From assembly GCA_034003245.1 (NCBI GenBank), contig JAVEYY010000028.1, positions 1 through 64,000 of the forward strand: a DNA stretch of 64,000 nucleotides. The letters run 5' to 3'. Below, piece after piece: positions 15,551-23,013 of this stretch. This stretch comes from Perlabentimonas sp034003245 (GTDB lineage: Bacteria; Bacteroidota; Bacteroidia; Bacteroidales; Tenuifilaceae). The notes below the pieces were generated by a model, which saw nothing but the letters and a program-made list of their open reading frames with translations, was not told where the DNA came from and made no database searches. The position numbers and the translations under genes are program-made. Numbering within the stretch: the stretch's first letter is position 1; every line of letters starts with the position of its first letter.

Positions 15551-15949
15551 TTAAGCTGAGGGAGGCCCTCTAAATGAGTAGGTGTGGTAACTTTCCGTTT
15601 CGGAGAAAACGGATTGGGGAATAAAGATTGATGTTTTCGTAATGGTTGCCACACAGTGCATCGTGAGGCAATCGTTGCAAGCATCGTTATGATGGTTGAT
15701 GTGGTTTTGCCCTATATCCTGCGAGTGGATCTGAATTTGAGGTTTCAGGTTCTGATGCTGTATGCTCGACAGGATAGTGCAGGGCTGTACATCGTTGGGT
15801 CCAGCATCGTTGTGCTCGTGCGATTCGCAACAGGTGTGAACATGACCAGACTGGCTGTGGTGATGATGAGGAATGGCCTCGTGTAGCATCATCCCGCTAA
15901 GGATAAGCAGTACGATTAGCTTTACAAGTATTTTTGCCATCTGCCTCAT
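15551..15949 (-). CDS. His/Cys-rich small membrane or secreted protein upstream of metal efflux operon
   Basis: About 132 aa. One hydrophobic N-terminal segment (ILVKLIVLLILSGMMLHEAI) is followed by HHHHSQSGHVHTCCESHEHN and further His/Cys pairs (NHINHHNDACNDCLTMHC); 16 His and 6 Cys in all. It is likely a periplasmic metal-binding or sensing protein, first gene of the efflux operon. Starts at 15949 (MRQM) or 15940 (MAKIL) are possible. A perfect -7 box lies at 15954-15961, so transcription would begin near 15949 and the longer frame further upstream is excluded; the mRNA would be leaderless or nearly so. No named domain recognised. Confidence 0.75.
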   Translation of the reverse strand: MRQMAKILVKLIVLLILSGMMLHEAIPHHHHSQSGHVHTCCESHEHNDAGPNDVQPCTILSSIQHQNLKPQIQIHSQDIGQNHINHHNDACNDCLTMHCVATITKTSIFIPQSVFSETESYHTYSFRGPPSA

Positions 15950-15953
15950 GGGG

Positions 15954-15961
15954 CAAAGATA
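15954..15961 (-). promoter_or_regulatory. -7 promoter box TATCTTTG, metal efflux operon
   Basis: A perfect TAnnTTTG on the minus strand. The expected start site is 4-6 bases further, at about 15948-15950, which falls on the ATG at 15949. Confidence 0.65.
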
Positions 15962-16015
15962 AATATTTTTTGGATTAGTGGCGATTAGTCTAAACCAATT
16001 GAACATTAAATGAAG

Positions 16016-16043
16016 TGCCCCGCTTATCTGAATAGGCGGGGCA
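16016..16043. repeat. hairpin TGCCCCGC / GCGGGGCA, possible terminator of the OsmC-like gene
   Basis: Eight-bp perfect arms with a 12-base loop, 22 bp after the stop of the OsmC-like gene (minus strand). GGCGGGGCAATG at 16035 is identical to the end of the hairpin inserted in the terminal CRISPR repeat, so it may belong to the same dispersed family. Confidence 0.7.
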
Positions 16044-16065
16044 ATGGTATACTATCGATATTATG

Positions 16066-16485
16066 CTACTCCACAACTCGAATTTCTGTGCCTACAGGCA
16101 TGGCTTTCCGGTAAACTGCACTAACCCCGCAGTATCTCTCTTCAGAGAGGCTAACAGCTTTCTCCAGTTTATCCATGGGCAGGTCTTTACCCTTAAACTC
16201 GTATATTATCTTCATCTCCGAGTAGTGCTTGGGGTGCTCCTCGGTCATTTCGGCCTCTACCCAAACGCGCAGTCCATCCAATTCGACGCGCATTTTCTTT
16301 AGGATCGACACAACATCCATTCCGGTACAACCTGCCAGGGCCACCAGCATAAGGGGTTTTGGCCGAGGCCCATTATCGCTTCCGCCCACCTCGGGTGAGG
16401 CATCAATAATTAGCTTATGACCATCAAGTTCGGCTTCAAAGGCCATATCGCCCTGCCAGTCGATGTGAATTTTTGTTGAACTCAT
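16066..16485 (-). CDS. OsmC/Ohr-family peroxiredoxin-like protein
   Basis: A 139-aa cytoplasmic protein of the OsmC family, which reduces organic hydroperoxides with two conserved cysteines. Both are present: Cys53 in VALAGCTGMDVVSILKKMR and Cys119 in EERYCGVSAVYRK. Length and layout fit the YhfA/OsmC-like branch. It lies upstream of, and on the same strand as, the metal-efflux operon; the latter has its own promoter, so the two are probably separate units. The hairpin at 16016-16043 may end its transcript. ATG 16485 is the first in frame. Confidence 0.88.
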   Translation of the reverse strand: MSSTKIHIDWQGDMAFEAELDGHKLIIDASPEVGGSDNGPRPKPLMLVALAGCTGMDVVSILKKMRVELDGLRVWVEAEMTEEHPKHYSEMKIIYEFKGKDLPMDKLEKAVSLSEERYCGVSAVYRKAMPVGTEIRVVE

Positions 16486-16803
16486 AACTTTTTATTTATA
16501 AATTGAATTTAGAACTATACCCCAACAACAAACGGTGGGGTTAAAAGTTTACTTCAAAGTACATTTGCCCTATTTTCGCAATATTTAGCGTTCTACATGA
16601 TTTGAAATTATGGCTAAAGGTAAACAACAACAATGGCTTATGCAATTGTATTACATAGAAAATTAGGCAGATAGTCCTGAAGAATATAAAACAATATCGA
16701 TGTTTAAATGTTTTATAAGTAAACCCCGTTTTTTTTTGAGATAATGACTAGTTGAATTGGTCTGGATTTTGAAAGGACTTTAAAAAACAAATAAATAATT
16801 GCC
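16486..16803. other. 318-bp intergenic region between divergent genes
   Basis: AT-rich. It separates the OsmC-like gene (minus) from the lipoprotein gene at 16804 (plus) and must hold both promoters. On the minus strand near 16555 there is GTACTTTG, one step from a -7 box. A run of nine Ts lies at about 16729-16737. An 18-codon frame at about 16611 is not convincing. Nothing else recognised. Confidence 0.5.
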
Positions 16804-17898
16804 ATGAAAATATCCCAAAGGATTTTTCTATTGATGGCTGCTATTGCCATGTTGTCGGTAACATCGTGTAAGGATGACGAAGGCCCAGAACCACTTCCTG
16901 CAAAAGAGGCTCAGGAGCTACTCTCCTCGATGGGTTCGGATATGGAGCTAACCATGCAGGAGGTAATGTCGACTCCAGGAATGCTGACTATTAAGAACTT
17001 TTCGTCGCTTATAGACGAAGAGGATGATGTTTATGTGAAGAATAAGTTAGCGAGTTTAATCGCCTTGCCATCAAGTCCCTTTAATGTGGGTATTCGTTCA
17101 TATTCATTAGTGGACGAAGATTTTGGTACACTTCGTACTACAGGAACCTACACATGGGATTTCGAAGAAGCCACGTGGAGTTACAGCCCGGAACCTGAGG
17201 ACAAGTTGATCTATTTGTTCCCCTCCGATCCTCAGCAAACAGCCAACAACGCCATGTTGACCCTATCGAATTACACCGAGGTGGTTGTGGGTGAGGATTT
17301 CTTTCCAAAAACTTTTGATGTGGTGATTAAAGTGGGCGACAGCAATGTTTTTGAGTTAACCTACGTTGCTGCTGTTACCGAGAGTGCCCTTACCAGTGTC
17401 GATATAAACTTATCGATGGGGTTATTTGAGATTGTATTCAATGCCGATGTGACCTCGCAAGCAAACAACCTAGTTATGACCGTAGGTCATAGCATGAAAA
17501 AATCGGATGTAACCCTCTCGTCGTCTAACCTTGAGTTAACGATTGAGGGTCTGCTTACGTTAGATCCCTATGAAATAGAGGATGATGCTGAGCTAATCCC
17601 TTCCAGAGTGCGAGGGTTTATTCAGATGGGGCAGGTAAAGGCTCAGCTTGATATTGGGTTGCAGCAGGTTCTGAATGTTTGGAATAATGCCACCACCTCG
17701 GTGGAGTTGGTTGATGCCTTTAATAATAATATCATCCTAGATTTCTTTACTTTTCCTGCTGGGCAGAAAATGGGATTTGTGGTATGGAGATGGGTTGATA
17801 TACCTGGTACATTAACCCCTTGCTTTCAGTTTAACGATGGCTCACAGAAACCATTTTTCGAGGTAATAGGATTTGATTTAAGCGCATTTATGAAATAG
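16804..17898 (+). CDS. hypothetical lipoprotein, 364 aa
   Basis: A predicted lipoprotein (LLMAAIAMLSVTSC, lipobox Cys22; the following KDDEGPEP is a typical Bacteroidota surface-export-like acidic start). The remainder is a beta-rich soluble body without a domain I recognise; it has repeated Thr/Ser/Val-rich strands (TSVDINLSMGLFEIVFNADV, VTLSSSNLELTIEG). No catalytic motif is visible. It is monocistronic, preceded by a long AT-rich gap and followed by a strong terminator at 17921-17950. Acidic residues just after the lipid-anchored Cys (Asp-Asp-Glu) suggest that it may be displayed on the cell surface. Confidence 0.75.
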   Translation: MKISQRIFLLMAAIAMLSVTSCKDDEGPEPLPAKEAQELLSSMGSDMELTMQEVMSTPGMLTIKNFSSLIDEEDDVYVKNKLASLIALPSSPFNVGIRSYSLVDEDFGTLRTTGTYTWDFEEATWSYSPEPEDKLIYLFPSDPQQTANNAMLTLSNYTEVVVGEDFFPKTFDVVIKVGDSNVFELTYVAAVTESALTSVDINLSMGLFEIVFNADVTSQANNLVMTVGHSMKKSDVTLSSSNLELTIEGLLTLDPYEIEDDAELIPSRVRGFIQMGQVKAQLDIGLQQVLNVWNNATTSVELVDAFNNNIILDFFTFPAGQKMGFVVWRWVDIPGTLTPCFQFNDGSQKPFFEVIGFDLSAFMK

Positions 17899-17920
17899 GG
17901 TTTTCGTTAAGAAGCATAGA

Positions 17921-17950
17921 AAAGGTCGCCGGTTTTCAGCGACCTTTTTT
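17921..17950 (+). terminator. rho-independent terminator
   Basis: AAAGGTCGC, loop, GCGACCTTTTTT, 22 bp after the lipoprotein gene; the T-run is on the plus strand. Confidence 0.85.
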
Positions 17951-18035
17951 GTAGCCTCAATATTCATATTCTAATTTTTGTTGCTTCAACCCTCTTATTC
18001 CCCAAAAATGCTCATCTTTTTGTGAAAAGATATTT

Positions 18036-19277
18036 CTAATTTCCGAATCTGGGATTTACCACATTGTTGTATATTGAACCAAATGAGTAGCTTAAGCCTA
18101 TGCTCCCCCAATAGTTATACTGCGAGGCAAGTTGCCTTCGCCTAAGGAGAACATCTTCGCTCGAGACATCGCCCTTGGGTAGGTTTAACTGGTCGTGAAC
18201 AAGTTGCGCACCTCCCCACACAGTTAACGACAATCCCTTATATATCCGTAGGTTCAGCTCAGCGTTGAATGCAAGTCTATTAAAGCTAAAGTTGTGAAAG
18301 TAGTTACTCCCTTCAAGTGACACATTAATGGTTCCCCATTTCTGTTTGAATTGGGCAGCAACACCCAACTGCTGACACAGCAGAGTTTCTTGAGTCTTAT
18401 CGTAAATGGTGCTGTCGATGTAGTTAAAGTGCCTAACACCAGCAGCGTAAAGAAAGCGGAGTTGCTTTCGGTTCGATTCGGAGTAAGGGAATAGGTTGTA
18501 CTCAATAGCAGGGAAAACCTGAAGGTTTAGGTTGTAGTTTTTGTAAAGCGATGATTCAACTTCCAGGGAGTAACCAACGGACCAATGGTCGTTTATGCTT
18601 TTTACCAGCAGATGCTCAAACTCTTTCTCGTTGGTTGTGCTGTAGATAGTGGTGTCATCTATCAGATACTGATCCCTGCTGAAGTTGTATTCGGCTTCAA
18701 ACTCCATTTTAAGGTCTTCGGTAACTCGTTGGGCTCCAATAGATGAGTTGCTGCTGAAGTACTTGTACGAATGCTCAGCATCGAAGTAAGTTCGAGCTTC
18801 CAGCTCAAAAACCCAGCTGTTCCATTTGTCGGTAACCATCGTTTCATCTTGGTCCAGTCCATCAACCGAAATTTGAATTAGATTAGCATAGGGCGTCTTG
18901 GCCATGTATCGAACCAGCCCGAGTTTAAGCGTGTTTTCTTGTTTGGTTCGGATTTCATCGTTGGTTGCATCGGCGGTGAGGGAGAAGGAGAGGGTATCGG
19001 CTTGTCCTGCAAATTCCTTTTGACCAATAAAAAAAAAGGTATGGCTTAATCCTCCAGCACCATTAGTTTCACGAGTGGAGAGAATGTGTACCTGAGCATC
19101 CTTTCGGTCGCGCATATAGTTAACAAAGTTCAACTCCTTTTTGATGTGCTCGGTGTCGCAGCTTGAACAGTCTAAAAATACCCGAATGGCTTGATCTTTC
19201 AATTTCTTTTGTTGTGCGAATGAGTTAACACAAAGCGAAATGAGTAGGGTTGCGATGGCAATTGCTCTGATAGGCAT
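18036..19277 (-). CDS. hypothetical outer-membrane protein with N-terminal CxxC domain, 413 aa
   Basis: A signal peptide (AIATLLISLCVNSFAQ) is followed by a small domain starting IRVFLDCSSCDTEHIKKELN with the CSSC pair, NYMRDRKDAQVHILSTRETNGAGG and a GQKEF-type end. This N-terminal domain is recurrent in Bacteroidota hypothetical proteins. From about residue 190 to the end there is a beta-barrel pattern of alternating hydrophobic and aromatic residues, ending in a strand (GSIGLSYSFGSIYNNVVNPRFGN). It is likely an outer-membrane barrel. Function unknown; the cysteines could form a disulphide. It stands alone in its transcription unit as far as can be seen. Confidence 0.75.
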   Translation of the reverse strand: MPIRAIAIATLLISLCVNSFAQQKKLKDQAIRVFLDCSSCDTEHIKKELNFVNYMRDRKDAQVHILSTRETNGAGGLSHTFFFIGQKEFAGQADTLSFSLTADATNDEIRTKQENTLKLGLVRYMAKTPYANLIQISVDGLDQDETMVTDKWNSWVFELEARTYFDAEHSYKYFSSNSSIGAQRVTEDLKMEFEAEYNFSRDQYLIDDTTIYSTTNEKEFEHLLVKSINDHWSVGYSLEVESSLYKNYNLNLQVFPAIEYNLFPYSESNRKQLRFLYAAGVRHFNYIDSTIYDKTQETLLCQQLGVAAQFKQKWGTINVSLEGSNYFHNFSFNRLAFNAELNLRIYKGLSLTVWGGAQLVHDQLNLPKGDVSSEDVLLRRRQLASQYNYWGSIGLSYSFGSIYNNVVNPRFGN

Positions 19278-19611
19278 AAAAATTGGTTTAGGGTTTACGC
19301 AAAATAACTAAACAATTTTCATTTTATTGCATTAACTACTTTCATTTTGTTAATTACCATTGTCCAATGAATAATTACATTGAAAGTAAATATAAAAATG
19401 CAAGAAGACAAAGTAACGGGTCTATTCTAGTAACGCATTGGTATATTTGTCAATTAACATTTTCTTTGATCGAAAAGTATGCACCCAAATTCTAGGCTTT
19501 TTTTCAGCGTTATCTAAAAATATGCGTATATCTAAACAATATTAGTCTAAGTGTCAGCTTGATATGTAAATACAGGATTGATTTTTATTTGGAACTGGTT
19601 TTTTATATGCA
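19278..19611. other. 334-bp intergenic region, AT-rich
   Basis: Separates two minus-strand genes. A TATATTTG lies on the plus strand at about 19443-19450 but no plus-strand gene follows. No RNA gene, repeat or open frame recognised. Confidence 0.45.
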
Positions 19612-20169
19612 TTAAAAGCTATACCCTACGCTAATTCCTGCCCAAGGTGTAATCCAAAATTTTGATCTATTTTCGATCGGGATGGATATCCACGGTGTAA
19701 ATCCTGCCCTAAAAATTAAGCCTCTTTTCCGTTGGTATCTATAACCAATATTTCCATACAGCATAATGCTGGCCAAACCATGATAAGTGCTAAGAAAGGT
19801 GCCCATGCCGCCGCCAAGTTCAAGGCTATGCGTTTTTCCTTTTAGGTAGTACAACATAACGTGAGGCACAAATAGCGATTGCTTATACTCCTGGTCGTCA
19901 AACCAATATGCCGATCCAAGGCAGATCGCAAAATTCTCCTCTTTCCGGAAATCTACATTTAGCGAGAATGTGAATCGACCCCCAAGCTCAACGTATACTG
20001 AAGTTAATGGAAGCCTGTCTGATTTTGGAGAACTTGATCCGAGAGAGTCAATTTGAAGGTTTTTACTCGTGAACGATAATGTAGTGTAATTTCTCCCTCC
20101 GTGGGCTTGGATTGAAAGGAGTTGAGCAACTATGAAAGTAATTCCAAATATGCGATATAACCGTTTCAT
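19612..20169 (-). CDS. hypothetical outer-membrane-type protein, 185 aa
   Basis: A short protein with signal peptide (YRIFGITFIVAQLLSIQAHG) and a beta-rich body with Gly/aromatic alternation (VYVELGGRFTFSLNVDF, HSLELGGGMGTF, ITPWAGISVGYSF), ending in Phe as outer-membrane barrels do. I placed the start at ATG 20169, which opens the signal peptide; the frame continues 90 codons further upstream into valS on the other strand, which is not credible. It is divergent from valS, with about 140 bp between them. No specific family recognised. Confidence 0.7.
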   Translation of the reverse strand: MKRLYRIFGITFIVAQLLSIQAHGGRNYTTLSFTSKNLQIDSLGSSSPKSDRLPLTSVYVELGGRFTFSLNVDFRKEENFAICLGSAYWFDDQEYKQSLFVPHVMLYYLKGKTHSLELGGGMGTFLSTYHGLASIMLYGNIGYRYQRKRGLIFRAGFTPWISIPIENRSKFWITPWAGISVGYSF

Positions 20170-20265
20170 GTAAAAACTGATAGTGTTGTAAAGGTAATGG
20201 GAAAAAAGAGTGAATGTCAAGGGATAATCTGAAAGTTTTGACGTAAAAAGTTTTTCCAAATTGCT

Positions 20266-20273
20266 TATCTTTG
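20266..20273 (+). promoter_or_regulatory. -7 promoter box TATCTTTG of valS
   Basis: A perfect TAnnTTTG, 35 bp before the valS ATG. A TTTG at 20237-20240 is a possible but widely spaced -33 element. Confidence 0.65.
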
Positions 20274-20308
20274 CCGACTGATTTTTAAATTGATAAACTT
20301 TTTTAAAG

Positions 20309-22936
20309 ATGGAAATTCCCGCAAAGTATAATCCTGTAGAGGTAGAGGATAAGTGGTATAAGTATTGGATGGACAACAAGTTGTTCCATTCGGTTCCCGA
20401 CAATCGCGAACCATTCTGCATCGTAATTCCGCCACCCAACGTAACCGGGGTGTTGCATATGGGTCATATGCTCAACAATACCATTCAGGATGTGCTTGTC
20501 CGTCGTGCTAAGATGCAGGGCAAAAACACCTGCTGGGTGCCTGGCACCGACCATGCATCTATTGCCACCGAGGCAAAGGTAGTTGCCAAGCTAAAGGCCG
20601 AGGGCATTGATAAGAACACCCTTACTCGCGACCAGTTCCTCGAGCATGCCTGGGAGTGGAAGGAGAAGCATGGCGGGATTATCCTTGAGCAGCTTAAAAA
20701 GTTAGGTGCCGCTTGCGATTGGGAGCGCACCGCCTTTACTATGGACGAAAGCCTGTCGGAGAGCGTTGTTAAGGTTTTTGTCGATTTGTACAGCAAGGGT
20801 AAAATTTACCGCGGAGTACGCATGGTAAACTGGGATCCTCAGGCAAAAACTGCCGTATCCGACGAGGAGGTGATATACAAGGAGGTTCAGAGCAAGTTAT
20901 ACTACCTAAAATATTTTATCGATGGTGAGGATGGCCACGTTACCATTGCCACAACCCGCCCCGAAACCATACTGGGCGATACAGCCGTGTGCGTTAATCC
21001 CAACGACCCTCGATATGTAAACCTTAAAGGCAAGCGCCTTTTTGTGCCGCTTATAAACCGAAGCGTTCCCGTTATCTTTGATGATTATGTTGATATGGAG
21101 TTCGGTACGGGTGCGCTTAAGGTTACCCCAGCCCACGATATCAACGATTATATGCTGGGCGATAAGCACAACTTGGAGTCAGTTGATATTTTTAACGATG
21201 ATGGAACGCTAAGTCCTGCGGCACAGTTTTACGTTGGAATGGACCGGTTTGCCGTTCGTAAGCAGATTGTTATCGATTTGGAGAAGGCTGGCAATGTGGA
21301 TAAGATAGAGGACTACATGAACAAGGTTGGCTACAGCGAGCGTACCGATGCGGTAATTGAGCCAAAACTCAGCATGCAGTGGTTTCTCGATATGAAGGAA
21401 CTGGCCAAGCCTGCTCTCGATGCAGTTGAGAGTGGCGATATCCAAATATATCCTCATAAGTTTGTTAACACCTATCGCCACTGGATGGAGAACGTGAAGG
21501 ACTGGTGCCTGTCGCGTCAGCTGTGGTGGGGGCATCGTATTCCCGCTTGGTACCTGCCTGAGGGTGGTTACGTGGTGGCCGAAACCGAGGAACAGGCTCT
21601 TGCTATGGCCAAGGAGAAATCGGGCAATCAAAATCTTACCATTGCCGATTTGCGGCAGGACGAGGATGTGCTCGATACGTGGTTCAGCTCATGGCTTTGG
21701 CCCATCTCGGTGTTCGACGGCATTCGCTACCCCGATAATGATGATATAAAGTATTATTACCCAACTAATATTCTGGTAACGGCTCCCGAGATTTTATTCT
21801 TCTGGGTGGCTCGTATGATTATTGCCGGGTACGAGTACCTGGGTGAGAAACCGTTTCAAAACGTTTACTTAACAGGAATTGTGCGCGATGCGCAGCACCG
21901 TAAGATGAGTAAGCAACTTGGCAATAGCCCCGATCCCCTTGACTTGATTGCCAAGTATGGCGCTGATGGCGTTAGAGTAGGAATGCTACTATGCTCTGCT
22001 GCTGGAAACGACCTACTTTTCGACGAGAGCCTTACGGAGCAGGGTCGAAACTTCTCCAATAAGATTTGGAACGCATTCCGCTTGGTAAAAGGCTGGTCCG
22101 TTGATGCCACCATTGAGCAGCCCCAGCATGCTAAAGCCGCAATTGATTGGTTCAATAGTACACTAAGTCGTGAGGTTGCCCAAATTGATGATGACTTCAC
22201 CAAATTCCGACTTTCCGAGGCGCTCATGAACATTTACAAACTGTTCTGGGATGAGTTCTCATCGTGGTTCCTCGAGATTGTTAAGCCTGCTTACCAAAAG
22301 CCCATCGATGCCAAAACGCAATCGGAGGTGCTGGCCATTTTCGATAAGATGCTAAGGTTGCTGCATCCGTTTATGCCGTTTATCACCGAGGAACTTTGGC
22401 AGCTGCTCGACGAGCGCGAAGCTGGTGATAGCATTATGGTTGCTCCGCAACCAGAGGCAAACGAGTATGATAGCGAGTTACTTGCCCGTTTCGATGAGAT
22501 GAAGGAGATTGTAGCGGGTATCCGAAACATTAGGCAGGAGAAGAATATTCCCAATAAGGAGACTCTATCGCTATACGTTAAGTCGGCACAAAAGCTTAAC
22601 CCCGAGATTGAAAGCGTAGTTGTTAAGCTGGCTGGTCTCGATAAGCTGGAGTACACCAACGATAAGGTTGATGGCAGCGCTAGCTTCCTGATAAAATCAT
22701 CGGAGTTTTTTGTTCCGCTAGGTGCATTTGTAAATGAGGAGGAGGAGATGGCCAAGCTAACCGAGGAGCTTAACTACACCAAGGGTTTCTTGACCAGCGT
22801 TATGAAGAAGCTAAGCAACGAGAAGTTTGTTAGCGGCGCGCCCGCACAGGTGGTGGAGGTTGAGCGCAAAAAGCAGGCCGATGCCGAGGAGAAAATTAGG
22901 GTTATTGAGGAGCGACTGGCTGGGATGAAGAAGTAA
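20309..22936 (+). CDS. valS: valyl-tRNA synthetase
   Basis: An 875-aa class I synthetase that charges tRNA-Val in the cytoplasm. The HIGH motif is HMGH (residues 50-53, in PPNVTGVLHMGHML). The editing domain carries TTRPETILGDTAV. The KMSKS loop reads KMSKQ at 532-536 (RKMSKQLGNSPDPL), a variant usual in this lineage. Anticodon-binding helices follow, and the last 70 residues form the coiled-coil arm (EEEEMAKLTEELNYTKGFL to the end). Length is normal. It is monocistronic, with its own -7 box and a bidirectional terminator at 22960-22988. Confidence 0.97.
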   Translation: MEIPAKYNPVEVEDKWYKYWMDNKLFHSVPDNREPFCIVIPPPNVTGVLHMGHMLNNTIQDVLVRRAKMQGKNTCWVPGTDHASIATEAKVVAKLKAEGIDKNTLTRDQFLEHAWEWKEKHGGIILEQLKKLGAACDWERTAFTMDESLSESVVKVFVDLYSKGKIYRGVRMVNWDPQAKTAVSDEEVIYKEVQSKLYYLKYFIDGEDGHVTIATTRPETILGDTAVCVNPNDPRYVNLKGKRLFVPLINRSVPVIFDDYVDMEFGTGALKVTPAHDINDYMLGDKHNLESVDIFNDDGTLSPAAQFYVGMDRFAVRKQIVIDLEKAGNVDKIEDYMNKVGYSERTDAVIEPKLSMQWFLDMKELAKPALDAVESGDIQIYPHKFVNTYRHWMENVKDWCLSRQLWWGHRIPAWYLPEGGYVVAETEEQALAMAKEKSGNQNLTIADLRQDEDVLDTWFSSWLWPISVFDGIRYPDNDDIKYYYPTNILVTAPEILFFWVARMIIAGYEYLGEKPFQNVYLTGIVRDAQHRKMSKQLGNSPDPLDLIAKYGADGVRVGMLLCSAAGNDLLFDESLTEQGRNFSNKIWNAFRLVKGWSVDATIEQPQHAKAAIDWFNSTLSREVAQIDDDFTKFRLSEALMNIYKLFWDEFSSWFLEIVKPAYQKPIDAKTQSEVLAIFDKMLRLLHPFMPFITEELWQLLDEREAGDSIMVAPQPEANEYDSELLARFDEMKEIVAGIRNIRQEKNIPNKETLSLYVKSAQKLNPEIESVVVKLAGLDKLEYTNDKVDGSASFLIKSSEFFVPLGAFVNEEEEMAKLTEELNYTKGFLTSVMKKLSNEKFVSGAPAQVVEVERKKQADAEEKIRVIEERLAGMKK

Positions 22937-22959
22937 AGCCATATAACTTTGTTTAAACA

Positions 22960-22988
22960 AAAGGGTGGAGCTTAGCTCCACCCTTTTT
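22960..22988. terminator. bidirectional terminator between convergent genes
   Basis: AAAGGGTGGAGC and GCTCCACCCTTTTT, flanked by As on one side and Ts on the other. It serves valS (plus) and the peptidase gene (minus). Confidence 0.85.
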
Positions 22989-23013
22989 GCATTATGCTTA
23001 CTTCAAATTTGTC

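Noticed and set aside
20170..20439. Upstream extension of the 185-aa barrel-type gene
   Set aside because: It runs into valS on the opposite strand and precedes a clear signal peptide.
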